DNA of 64,000 nucleotides from Turicibacter sanguinis (GTDB taxonomy: Bacteria > Bacillota_I > Bacilli_A > MOL361 > Turicibacteraceae): assembly GCF_013046825.1 (NCBI RefSeq), contig NZ_CP053187.1, positions 2,452,001-2,516,000 on the forward strand. The letters run 5' to 3'. The position numbers were made by a program, and so were the translations under genes. Below, piece by piece: positions 8,668-16,703 of the stretch; positions within the stretch are counted from its first letter, which is position 1, and every line of letters begins with the position of its first letter. The notes beneath the pieces were generated by a model. It was not told where the DNA came from. It made no database searches and saw only the letters and a program-made list of their open reading frames with translations.

Positions 8668-10180
8668 ATTTTATAATATGAATAAATTGACGGTCATCAA
8701 CTGTAACATGTTGATGTTTCTTAAAGTAATCGATAATAATTTCAGTCATTTCAATTTGGATTTCTTTGATAATTGGACAATCACGGAAGAATTCATAACC
8801 TCCAACACCACTTGAACGATAGTTGTTCATCACGAGTGAGAACGTATCCGTCGGGTTGACTTCTTGGCCTTTCACGATCATGTTAACGACTCGTTCACCG
8901 ACAGGTTTAGTTAAATCAAATGTATACTCCACATTTGAGAAGAAATCATAGTTGTAGTGAGCCACTTTAGGTTGAAGGAAACGTTTAGATACAGATAGTT
9001 CTCCATTTGTATAATCAATATAGGAAGCGCAGACTTCTAATGCTTGCTTTAAAACTTTTCCACTAACTTCACGGACAACTAATGTATTCGGGTAGACATA
9101 AGTTGAAACAATGTCGCGAACGGTAACACTTTTGTTAAATCCTTTAACAGCGTTGGCAAAAGAAGTACAAGCTAAATCACATTCTGCCACTTCGAGTTGA
9201 ATTTGGTTAATAAAGTTAGCAAGTAATGAACCATTAATCGCCATATCAAGACGATCACTTGGTTGTAATTCTACATTTAAATAACCGACCGGACAATCTA
9301 GCCACTCTTGAACACGATTTTCGAGTGGTAATAGGGTATCATACATGACTTGATCAGGATGATTTTCAAATGCATTTAATGAAGAGGTTACGCTCGTCAC
9401 ATGATGATCATCTGTTTGAACATGAACTTCAGCATATTTTGTTGCATTGTGTGGAGTTTGGATGATATGAGTCCCAAATAACGTTTGATTTTGTAGTGGG
9501 ATATGTTGATGTCCTGTTAGTAAGACATTAAAATCTAATTCTTTACAAACTTTATAGGCTATATTTTCAGAAGATGTACTTAATTGTTCATGTGTTGATA
9601 AATCGTATTCAAATCCACCATGATAAATTCCAATTAAAACATCAACTTGAGGTTTTAACTCATCGTGAACTTGTTTAATTGAAGTAAAGGTATCACGCAC
9701 TTCGAAATTTGTTAAATTATACTCTTTTTCCCAAATAGGAATAAAGTCAGTTGTAAATCCGATAATCCCAACTTTTAAACCGTTTTCCATTGTTTTTATG
9801 TCGTAACCTTGAATAGGCAGCTGATTTGTTTTATCTAGGACATTTGTACATAAACATTTCGCATTTAAATAATCGAGATATGATTTTAGATAGTCATAGC
9901 CATAATTAAATTCATGATTTCCTAGTGTAATATAATCATATCCTCCTGCATTCATCACCTCAGCAATGGGATGTTTAATTAATTTCTCACTACTTAAAAA
10001 AGTGGTAAAAGGAGAGCCTTGAATGGTATCACCACCATCAATGATTAGTGTATTTCCATCCTTTTGATAAGACGCAATAATATTTAGCATCCCCATCGGC
10101 TTGATTGTTGTATCCGTATAATCTGTTGGATAAACATATCCATGTAAATCGGAAGTAAAATAGATTTTTAATTCTTTCAT
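8666..10180 (-). CDS. 5'-nucleotidase / 2',3'-cyclic phosphodiesterase family protein, cytoplasmic (YunD-like)
   Basis: A 504-aa two-domain phosphoesterase. The N-terminal calcineurin-like domain shows the metal-binding blocks TSDLHGYVYP, DGGDTIQGSPF, GNHEFNYG and TGHQH. The C-terminal part (about 290-480) is a 5'-nucleotidase substrate-binding domain, including NNYRSSGVGGY. Unlike classic UshA/CD73 enzymes there is no signal peptide, so it probably works inside the cell on nucleotides or nucleotide-like phosphates, as suggested for B. subtilis YunD. A GAGGTG SD sits 5-7 nt before the ATG. Monocistronic. Confidence 0.85.
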   Translation of the reverse strand: MKELKIYFTSDLHGYVYPTDYTDTTIKPMGMLNIIASYQKDGNTLIIDGGDTIQGSPFTTFLSSEKLIKHPIAEVMNAGGYDYITLGNHEFNYGYDYLKSYLDYLNAKCLCTNVLDKTNQLPIQGYDIKTMENGLKVGIIGFTTDFIPIWEKEYNLTNFEVRDTFTSIKQVHDELKPQVDVLIGIYHGGFEYDLSTHEQLSTSSENIAYKVCKELDFNVLLTGHQHIPLQNQTLFGTHIIQTPHNATKYAEVHVQTDDHHVTSVTSSLNAFENHPDQVMYDTLLPLENRVQEWLDCPVGYLNVELQPSDRLDMAINGSLLANFINQIQLEVAECDLACTSFANAVKGFNKSVTVRDIVSTYVYPNTLVVREVSGKVLKQALEVCASYIDYTNGELSVSKRFLQPKVAHYNYDFFSNVEYTFDLTKPVGERVVNMIVKGQEVNPTDTFSLVMNNYRSSGVGGYEFFRDCPIIKEIQIEMTEIIIDYFKKHQHVTVDDRQFIHIIK

Positions 10181-10377
10181 TATAACACCTCATACAAATT
10201 ATAACACAAAATTCGACATCAATCTGCCCGTGCTATCATTATTGTGCGATAAAAGTATTAAAACATGAAGTGAATTTGCAAAATAAATGAATTTTAAAAA
10301 AGGAACCACCATTTTTTTATGTGAATTTAATAATAGAATATGATAAAATAATAAAAAAACAAAAAGGAAGATCAATC

Positions 10378-10827
10378 ATGGCCGAAAATATATTAAAATT
10401 TAAGGATTGGAATGATCTAGAGGGAACAGAATTACTTCAATTATTGGAGCAATCAGTTGATTTAGATGAAGAGCTTTATGAGCTGATGATGAAAAAAGTA
10501 CCATATTTGTTAAAACAGACAAAAATGGTACACAAACAAACTTATAAAACAACAAAAATTTCAATGAAATTAAGTAAACAGACAAAGAAGTATTATTTAA
10601 AAGTTTCGAAATCAATTTTGAAATTAATTAAAAATTCAGAAGTTTCAAATGAGCTAAAGGTTGAATTAATTGAGTTGTTAAAAGAAATCACTCTCAAAAT
10701 TGAGAAATGTGATGAACGAGATAAACACTTTTTAACTCAACAACAGGTTAAAACATTTGGTTATAGTACACTAGCCTTAGCTGGATTGGTAGCGATTTAT
10801 GGGGTAAAGGCTATCAAAAAAGATTAA
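10378..10827 (+). CDS. Small helical protein with C-terminal membrane segment, unknown function
   Basis: I do not recognise this 149-aa protein. It is Lys- and Leu-rich with a helical, possibly coiled-coil body (residues about 10-120) and ends in a hydrophobic segment (TLALAGLVAIYGV) followed by KAIKKD, which suggests a C-terminal membrane anchor. The ATG at 10378 is chosen over an in-frame GTG at 10321 because a clear SD (AAAAAGGAAG) lies 7-12 nt before it; the upstream extension is low-complexity. The gene is alone, followed by a terminator. Confidence 0.65.
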   Translation: MAENILKFKDWNDLEGTELLQLLEQSVDLDEELYELMMKKVPYLLKQTKMVHKQTYKTTKISMKLSKQTKKYYLKVSKSILKLIKNSEVSNELKVELIELLKEITLKIEKCDERDKHFLTQQQVKTFGYSTLALAGLVAIYGVKAIKKD

Positions 10828-10836
10828 AAACTCATC

Positions 10837-10882
10837 AAAAACAGAGGCGATTCCACTTAGTGAAATTGACTCTGTTTTTTTT
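10837..10882 (+). terminator. Intrinsic terminator
   Basis: AAAACAGAG (10837-10845) pairs with CTCTGTTTT (10870-10878), followed by a T-run. Confidence 0.8.
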
Positions 10883-10984
10883 TAGTGATAACTTAACTTT
10901 GTTGATAAAATGAATCTATCATATCATGTTTTAGAGATATAAGGAATAGAGTAGTATTAACAAACCTTACAGGAGGGGAGAGGG

Positions 10985-11572
10985 ATGGCTAGTAACGTTC
11001 AATATCAAAGACAATTATTTTTTCAAGTTCATTGCGGAGTTAATCTCCTTTGTTTTGCGATTACATTAATGTGTGTGGTGGCTTTAAAATTTAGCATTGG
11101 GTTGTTACAATTATTTGCTTTAATTTTGCCACTCGTTGGGATTGCTTCTTTTTTTGTGAATGATAGTGTGAGTAAAGGTCGAAAAGTTGTAAAGGAATGT
11201 TATTGTTTTGGGAGTATGGCTAGTCTTATTTCACTTTTGCTTGTTTCACAACTTTTATTTCAATTTAGTGTAGCGGGATGGATTTGGGAATTAGCATATT
11301 TTATTGTAACAGCGGCTGCTGTCATTGCAATCGGTTATTTTATCCTCATGGCAGATTCGTTACTCTTAAGTAAAACCTTAACGCCTATTTCAATTGTTGC
11401 AGGATTAATCATTGGACTACTAGTGGCAATTGTTATCTATAAATTTTTCATTTGTTATTTTTTTACACCCGGATTTTTGATTTTTTGGAGCTATACCTTT
11501 TGGATTATAGATCTCATTTTAACGGTATTAGTTTGTCTAGATTTGCGAATTATTTTATTTAAAGGAAGATAA
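10985..11572 (+). CDS. Integral membrane protein of unknown function
   Basis: A 195-aa very hydrophobic protein with about six predicted membrane helices: two in residues 18-58, then about 75-95, 99-122, 133-157 and 165-190. No conserved family motif was recognised. The ATG is preceded by a strong SD (AGGAGGGG). It is 27 nt upstream of a GNAT gene and probably co-transcribed with that gene and the next. Confidence 0.65.
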   Translation: MASNVQYQRQLFFQVHCGVNLLCFAITLMCVVALKFSIGLLQLFALILPLVGIASFFVNDSVSKGRKVVKECYCFGSMASLISLLLVSQLLFQFSVAGWIWELAYFIVTAAAVIAIGYFILMADSLLLSKTLTPISIVAGLIIGLLVAIVIYKFFICYFFTPGFLIFWSYTFWIIDLILTVLVCLDLRIILFKGR

Positions 11573-11599
11573 GTTAGATTAATAGAAAAGAGGCTTTAT

Positions 11600-12139
11600 A
11601 TGTTACAACCTTATATAGAAGGTGAATTAGTTTATTTGAGTGAATTAAAAAAAGAAGAATTACCTTTGTTACTAGAACTTTATGAAGATGAAGAGTTTAT
11701 GGAGGACTTTGGCTATATTGAGGGAGTTGTCCAAACATATGAGTCACTTTACACATGGTATGAAGAACTAAAATTATCTGAAGATGAAATCTTTTATTCC
11801 GTTTATGAAAAAAAAACTCAGGAATGGATTGGATTTATTAGTTTAATGGATATAAATGAAGGTGAACGAGAAGGATGGCTTGTAATTGGATTAACCCAAA
11901 TCAAAAGGGGGAAAGGATTTGGGAAAGAGGCAATGTTTTATTTAATTAATGAAGCCTTTCATCAAGGATTAACAACGATTCGACTCAGTGTGTTAAGTCA
12001 TAATGAACGTGCCATTAGGTTATATAAAAAACTAGGATTTAAATTGGAAATGATTTATCCAAAAGAACAGTTCCCCAATTTTTTTCAAGTAGATATTATA
12101 GAACTGAGTCTTGAGGAGACAGAGTTTAATAGCAGATAA
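11600..12139 (+). CDS. GNAT family N-acetyltransferase (RimJ/RimL-like)
   Basis: A 179-aa acetyltransferase of the Acetyltransf_3 type. The acetyl-CoA-binding region is visible in LVIGLTQIKRGKGFGKEAMFYL (motif A, R/QxxGxGxA-like, around residues 93-115), followed by the typical LSVLSHNERAIRLYKKLGF (motif B). Such enzymes acetylate protein N-termini, amino acids or small amines; the substrate is not evident. It sits in a short operon between a membrane protein and a 148-aa unknown protein. Confidence 0.8.
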   Translation: MLQPYIEGELVYLSELKKEELPLLLELYEDEEFMEDFGYIEGVVQTYESLYTWYEELKLSEDEIFYSVYEKKTQEWIGFISLMDINEGEREGWLVIGLTQIKRGKGFGKEAMFYLINEAFHQGLTTIRLSVLSHNERAIRLYKKLGFKLEMIYPKEQFPNFFQVDIIELSLEETEFNSR

Positions 12140-12157
12140 GAAGAAGGGGGAAGTGGC

Positions 12158-12604
12158 GTGAGAAATCAGTTGAAAAATTCAAATTGGTTGGAATTTGAAC
12201 AAGCCTTTCCTGAGTATTATGCCTCACTAGGGAAAATTCACTTCGATTCCTGTCAAATTAATGGCTCACGTATTGGAAGTTTGCAATTAGTCACGACGGA
12301 ACAAGAGGTGCTTCAATATATAGAGCCGATTGCTTTACATGGATACGAGTACTTGACAATGGGGCTTGTGATTCGAGGAAATGATGTTGAGGCATTTCAT
12401 TATCAAGTTAATTTTTTAAATATTGAAAAACAAAGCATCAAAAAAATTAGGCAAAATATTGTTTCTGAAATAACACCAGAGTTTAAAATAATTACGGTCA
12501 CGTGTAAAATCCCAGCCCATGCTCATTTAGCTAAAGTTAGTTGGGAGATAACGGGATGTGCAACAGGGATCACGTTATATAAACCAAGTGTGACATTAAA
12601 ATAA
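12158..12604 (+). CDS. Uncharacterised 148-aa protein
   Basis: Not recognised. A soluble mixed alpha/beta protein without signal peptide or membrane segment. The C-terminal half (KIITVTCKIPAHAHLAKVSWEITG) looks like a beta-sandwich segment. It starts with GTG after a good SD (AAGAAGGGGGAAG), 18 nt after the GNAT gene, and is the last gene of that operon before a bidirectional terminator. Confidence 0.6.
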   Translation: MRNQLKNSNWLEFEQAFPEYYASLGKIHFDSCQINGSRIGSLQLVTTEQEVLQYIEPIALHGYEYLTMGLVIRGNDVEAFHYQVNFLNIEKQSIKKIRQNIVSEITPEFKIITVTCKIPAHAHLAKVSWEITGCATGITLYKPSVTLK

Positions 12605-12635
12605 AAAAAACTCAGCGTTAAAGCTGAGTTTTTTC
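12604..12635. terminator. Bidirectional terminator between convergent genes
   Basis: AAACTCAGC/GCTGAGTTT (12608-12616 with 12623-12631), flanked by A- and T-runs. Confidence 0.85.
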
Positions 12636-14021
12636 ATTTTGATCTATTTTTGTCATTGAGAATCCAGTGGCTGCTAAAATAAGTGAAAACAGTGGACTTA
12701 ATAAGTTAAAGAATGCAAATGGTAAGAAAGCAATAGGGTTCAAGCCAAGCGTTGCCATCATGTAGGATCCACAAGTTGTCCATGGGATAAGTGGAGAAGT
12801 CACGGTCGCACCATCTTCAAGAGCGCGTGATAAGTTTTTCGGCGCTAATCCACGTTTTGGATATTCATTTTTATACATACGACCTGGCATCACAAGTGCT
12901 AAATATTGATCACCTGTTACAATATTTGTGAAAATACAAGTAAAAATCGTAGCGAATACAAGTCCGAATGTCCCTTTTGCATATTTTAAAATGGTTGAGG
13001 CAATGGTTTCAAGCATTCCTGTTTTTTCTAAAACGCCACCAAATGATAAGGCGCAAAGGATTAAGGAAACGGTCCATAACATACTATCTAAACCACCACG
13101 TGTTAATAAATCATCAACAGCGGTGACTCCGGTTTGAGAGTAATAGCCATAGTGCATAGCTGTCATGATGTCTCCCACATTTGCCCCTTGGAAGATCATC
13201 GCAAACACCCCACCAAGTAACGTACCAGTTAATAAGGCAGGAATCGCAGGCACTTTTAAAATAACCATCGCAATGACAGCAACAGGTGCTAGTAATAAGA
13301 TAGGTGATAATGTGTGGAAATTTCCTATTAAGGTGTTTTGTATAATGTCGATTTGACCAGTATCTAGTGATTGTCCAGCATATTTTAATCCAAGGACCGT
13401 GTAAAGTATGATTGAAATAACATACGCAGGAACTGTCGTATACATCATATGTTTGATGTGTTCAAATAACGTCGCACCAGCCATGGCAGGTGCTAAGTTA
13501 GTCGTATCAGATAAAGGGGACATTTTATCTCCAAAGTAGGCCCCAGAAATGATGGCCCCAGCAATAATAGGTGAAGGAATTCCAAGTGTTTGTCCAATTC
13601 CTAATAATGCAATCCCGACTGTTCCAGCTGTTGTCCAAGAAGAACCCGTTGCCACGGATACGATAGAACAAATTAATAAGGTAGCAACTAAGAAAATACC
13701 AGGTGATAAAATGTTGAGTCCCCAATAAATCATTGAAGGGACAACCCCTCCTAAAATCCATGTTCCAATTAAAGTTCCAACAATGAGCAAAATTAAAACA
13801 GCTTGTAAGGCCATTGTAATGGTTTGGATAATCCCCTCTTCAAGCTCACTCCATTTATACCCCAAACGAAGTACTCCAATTAAGGCTGCGACTCCAGTGG
13901 CTAAAATTAATGGAATCTGTGGATCGACATTAAACTTTAATAAAGCTAATGCCAACATGATGACTAAAAAAACAATAGGAATTAGAGCTTCAAATAGCGT
14001 CGCTTTTCTAGGTTGTTTCAT
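12618..14021 (-). CDS. nhaC: Na+/H+ antiporter, NhaC family
   Basis: A 467-aa membrane protein with about 11-12 helices, the usual NhaC length. The family signature is visible around residues 125-190: ATGSSWTTAGTVGIA, then GAYFGDKMSPLSDTTNLAPA. A matching C-terminal repeat holds SPLIPWTTCGSYM. NhaC proteins exchange Na+ for H+ and, in some Firmicutes, malate/lactate or other acids. The ATG has a good SD (GAAGGAG). The gene is alone on its strand. The NhaC call is firm; the transported ion is by family. Confidence 0.9.
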   Translation of the reverse strand: MKQPRKATLFEALIPIVFLVIMLALALLKFNVDPQIPLILATGVAALIGVLRLGYKWSELEEGIIQTITMALQAVLILLIVGTLIGTWILGGVVPSMIYWGLNILSPGIFLVATLLICSIVSVATGSSWTTAGTVGIALLGIGQTLGIPSPIIAGAIISGAYFGDKMSPLSDTTNLAPAMAGATLFEHIKHMMYTTVPAYVISIILYTVLGLKYAGQSLDTGQIDIIQNTLIGNFHTLSPILLLAPVAVIAMVILKVPAIPALLTGTLLGGVFAMIFQGANVGDIMTAMHYGYYSQTGVTAVDDLLTRGGLDSMLWTVSLILCALSFGGVLEKTGMLETIASTILKYAKGTFGLVFATIFTCIFTNIVTGDQYLALVMPGRMYKNEYPKRGLAPKNLSRALEDGATVTSPLIPWTTCGSYMMATLGLNPIAFLPFAFFNLLSPLFSLILAATGFSMTKIDQNEKTQL

Positions 14022-14092
14022 CTTTATTTCTCCTTCTTATGAGTGTTATGTTTGTTCTCAGTTTTGTTGTTTTGAAGTCCCCAATGAATCAT

Positions 14093-14367
14093 TCTAAATT
14101 AGTTTCATTGTGAGCATAAAATCAATTGTCACAACGAGTCGAAAAAACACATTTTTTTGCCGACATTCAATATATCATTTTATATCTTAAACTGCAAATA
14201 AATCATGAAGTTTATAAAATGTAATTTTTGGAAAATAATACTTTTACTTCAAAAATATTAGGATATATTTGGATAATTTTAAAGGGTAGTTCTTTTTATA
14301 AGTTTCTCTAAAATTATTTTAATTATTCCAAAAAATATAAAATAAATATATTATAAGGTTGATAAAA
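14093..14367. other. AT-rich non-coding stretch upstream of nhaC and of the small peptide gene
   Basis: About 275 bases with no credible gene. It must hold the leftward nhaC promoter and a rightward one, but no pair of boxes with convincing spacing could be singled out. Confidence 0.5.
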
Positions 14368-14472
14368 ATGGAAATTTATGATATGTTAAAGAAGTACTTA
14401 ATAGTTCTTTTTGTTTGTTTCACAGTATATCAGATTGGATTGCGTTTCTGGGGGTTTTTAACTACAGGGTAA
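14368..14472 (+). CDS. Possible 34-aa single-pass membrane peptide
   Basis: A short ORF encoding MEIYDMLKKYLIVLFVCF followed by TVYQIGLRFWGFLTTG. It has one hydrophobic segment (about 10-24) after a short polar N-terminus. An AAGG SD-like element lies 9 nt before the ATG. It ends 65 nt before the cold-shock gene. Size, RBS and a single transmembrane helix fit the bacterial small-membrane-protein class, but chance is not excluded. Confidence 0.4.
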   Translation: MEIYDMLKKYLIVLFVCFTVYQIGLRFWGFLTTG

Positions 14473-14537
14473 AAAGGTGTGGGGTTACAAAATAGTATTA
14501 AGTCACTAATCTTTATTTTTATTCGGAGGTATTTATT

Positions 14538-14738
14538 ATGAATACAGGTACAGTTAAATGGTTTAATGCAGAAAAAGGATTTGGATTCATTTCAGTTGAA
14601 GGTGGAGAAGACGTATTCGTTCATTACTCTGCAATCACTGGTGAAGGATTTAAAACATTAGAAGAAGGACAAAAAGTGTCTTTTGATATCGTTGAAGGAA
14701 ACCGTGGAGCTCAAGCTTCTAACGTAGTAAAATTATAA
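14538..14738 (+). CDS. Cold-shock protein (CspA/CspB family)
   Basis: A 66-aa OB-fold protein binding single-stranded RNA and DNA. The RNP1 motif KGFGFI (14-19) and RNP2 VFVHY (27-31) are intact, and the N-terminus TGTVKWFN is diagnostic. Strong SD (CGGAGG) 8 nt upstream. Such proteins act as RNA chaperones, often controlled through their leader. Monocistronic, with its own terminator. Confidence 0.97.
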   Translation: MNTGTVKWFNAEKGFGFISVEGGEDVFVHYSAITGEGFKTLEEGQKVSFDIVEGNRGAQASNVVKL

Positions 14739-14764
14739 TTCTATTTCAAAATAAGACATGAATG

Positions 14765-14794
14765 AGCTAGTAGCCATGGGTTACTAGTTTTTTC
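14765..14794 (+). terminator. Intrinsic terminator of the cold-shock gene
   Basis: CTAGTAGCC/GGTTACTAG (14767-14775 with 14779-14787), one G-T pair, then a T-run. Confidence 0.8.
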
Positions 14795-14868
14795 TTGTTC
14801 GTTAAAAGGCTAGAAAGTAAAGGAATGACTAGGGTCAGGGTTTCATCATAAAGAAGAAGGTGAAGAAA

Positions 14869-16290
14869 GTGGAGAAAAGACTTGATTTAACAAAGGGTCA
14901 TATTATTGGAACGCTTGTAAAGTTAGCTTTACCCATAATGGGAACCTCATTTATTCAAATGGCGTATAATCTGACCGACATGATCTGGATTGGTCGTGTC
15001 GGAAGTAGTGCAGTAGCGGCTGTTGGAACGGCCGGATTTTTTACCTGGTTAGCGATGGCATTTATTATGATTTCAAAAATTGGAGCTGAAATTAAGGTCT
15101 CACAAACAATAGGTGCTCATTTATACGAAGAAACAAAAGGTTATGTTCGAAGTGCTATACAAATTAATCTCATTTTAGCTGTTTTATATATGATGGTTCT
15201 GTTCTTCTTTAAAGAACCTTTAATTGGCTTCTTTAACTTAGGCGATGAGGAAATTATTCAAATGTCCTATACTTATTTAGAGGTTATGATTATTGGAATG
15301 ATTTTTTATTTTATCAACCCTGTTTTTACAGCTATCTTTAACGGATCAGGCGATAGTAAAACGCCATTTATGATCAATACCATTGGATTAATCTTCAATA
15401 TTGTTTTTGATCCAATTTTAATTTTAGGATTTGGACCTATTCCGGCGCTGGGTGTTTTAGGAGCTGCCATTGCAACAGTGTGTGCTCAAATAGTGGTTAG
15501 CTTATGTTTCTTAGTTATTATTTTACGCAGTAAAGCAGCCTACTTAAAAGTGAACTTATTTGAAAAGTTTGATATAAAATTCATTAAAATCATCTGTAAA
15601 ATCGGCTTTCCAGGAGCGCTTCAAAGTGGATTGTTCACGTGTATTTCAATGGTGCTTGGTCGATTGGTAGCCGCTTATGGAGCTGTTCCAATTGCTGTTC
15701 AAAAAGTTGGATCTCAAATCGAATCGATTTCTTGGATGACTGCAGGAGGATTTTCAACGGCGCTCGGTGCCTTTGTTGGACAAAATTATGGAGCAAAACA
15801 ATTTGATCGAATTCAAAAAGGCTATCAAACGACAATGCTTTTAGCACTAGGTCTTGGTGTTTTTGCAACCGTTCTTCTTGTCTTCTTTGGGGAACCGATC
15901 TTTTCATTTTTCTTACCAGAAGCAGAGGCTATTGAACAGGGAAAAATGTACTTAAAAATCTTAGGGTATTCGCAATTATTTATGTGTATTGAGATTACGA
16001 CACAAGGATTATTTAATGGATTAGGTCGTACGTACATTCCATCCATTGTCGGAATTATCTTAACCGGTGCACGTATTCCACTCGCCTATGTGATAGGACA
16101 ACCTCATGTACTAGGAATTGATGGGGTTTGGTGGGCGATTACACTAAGTAGTGTCGTCAAGGGTCTCGTACTGGCAGGTATTTATTTCTATCTTTCAAAA
16201 CGTCAGCGTCTTTATTTAAAACAAGCCCCATCAACTCTTGAAGGAGAAGGTGAACGAAGTTCTCAGGAATTAAAATTAAAGATAGAATAA
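14869..16290 (+). CDS. MATE family efflux transporter
   Basis: A cation-coupled exporter of about 473 aa with 12 expected helices. MATE features: N-terminal LVKLALPIMGTSFIQMAYNL then DMIWIGRVGSSAVAAVG, and the mid-protein NTIGLIFNIVFDPILILG repeat. Two in-frame GTG codons (14860 and 14869) can start it. The second is preferred because the SD (AAGAAGG, 14854-14860) lies 8 nt before it and overlaps the first. The charged C-terminal tail (EGEGERSSQELKLKIE) is cytoplasmic. Substrate unknown. Followed by a terminator. Confidence 0.92.
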   Translation: MEKRLDLTKGHIIGTLVKLALPIMGTSFIQMAYNLTDMIWIGRVGSSAVAAVGTAGFFTWLAMAFIMISKIGAEIKVSQTIGAHLYEETKGYVRSAIQINLILAVLYMMVLFFFKEPLIGFFNLGDEEIIQMSYTYLEVMIIGMIFYFINPVFTAIFNGSGDSKTPFMINTIGLIFNIVFDPILILGFGPIPALGVLGAAIATVCAQIVVSLCFLVIILRSKAAYLKVNLFEKFDIKFIKIICKIGFPGALQSGLFTCISMVLGRLVAAYGAVPIAVQKVGSQIESISWMTAGGFSTALGAFVGQNYGAKQFDRIQKGYQTTMLLALGLGVFATVLLVFFGEPIFSFFLPEAEAIEQGKMYLKILGYSQLFMCIEITTQGLFNGLGRTYIPSIVGIILTGARIPLAYVIGQPHVLGIDGVWWAITLSSVVKGLVLAGIYFYLSKRQRLYLKQAPSTLEGEGERSSQELKLKIE

Positions 16291-16293
16291 ACC

Positions 16294-16324
16294 AAAAAGG
16301 CGTCCGATACGGATGCCTTTTTTA
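16294..16324 (+). terminator. Intrinsic terminator after the MATE gene
   Basis: AAAGGCGTCC/GGATGCCTTT stem with one G-T pair, then a T-run. Confidence 0.8.
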
Positions 16325-16424
16325 TATGAGAAGCCAAACAACGATGATATACAACGATTGAAATATTTGATAAAATAGATAAGTTCAGATTAGTTTTGTA
16401 AAACTGTAAAATTTTTGAACTATC

Positions 16425-16616
16425 AGTGGAGAAGGCCTTTTCAAGAGCAGGTTAGTCATTCTCTAGAAGCTAAGAAGGGGATAACCTATGAGCTAAGTGA
16501 ACCACATAGTGTAGGGAGCCTGTTGTGTTCTTTGTCAGGGATTCTTTGCATGAGTTACTCCACTTTTAGTGAAGTAAGCTTTGGACGATAGGATACCTTA
16601 GGTTCAAAAAAGCTTA
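16425..16616 (+). ncRNA. Candidate structured RNA or leader upstream of the helicase operon
   Basis: A non-coding stretch of about 400 nt (16325-16703) lies between a terminator and the helicase start. Within it, AGTGGAG (16425-16431) pairs perfectly with CTCCACT (16558-16564), closing a domain of about 140 nt. Inside it are AGCAGG/CCTGTT (16446-16451 with 16519-16524), GGTTA/TAACC (16450-16454 with 16482-16486) and CTATG/CATAG (16486-16490 with 16505-16509). Some of these overlap and would be alternatives. A further 8-bp stem TAAGCTTT/AAAGCTTA follows (16575-16582 with 16609-16616). No known riboswitch, 6S, tmRNA or RNase P signature was recognised. It could be a stand-alone small RNA or a cis-acting leader. 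Confidence 0.35.
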
Positions 16617-16703
16617 AATCCTCAGATAGATTCATGAGTGTGAAATAGAGTTCAGTTTCAATCAAGTAGAAAAAGAAGTAAAAAGGTAGAAAGGGGAATG
16701 GTG

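Noticed and set aside
14024-14092. A 22-codon minus-strand ORF (MIHWGLQNNKTENK…) ending just before the nhaC start, as a leader peptide
   Set aside because: It has no SD and its end overlaps the nhaC SD; the Asn/Lys/His-rich content is expected from AT-rich sequence.
13783-14097. A 104-codon plus-strand ORF antisense to nhaC
   Set aside because: It lies wholly over the conserved nhaC coding frame, has no SD and its composition is that of a shadow frame.
16425-16564. Known RNA families (6S RNA, tmRNA, RNase P RNA, SRP RNA, common riboswitches) for the structured leader
   Set aside because: None of the conserved sequence blocks I know for these families is present, so only a generic structured-RNA call is made.
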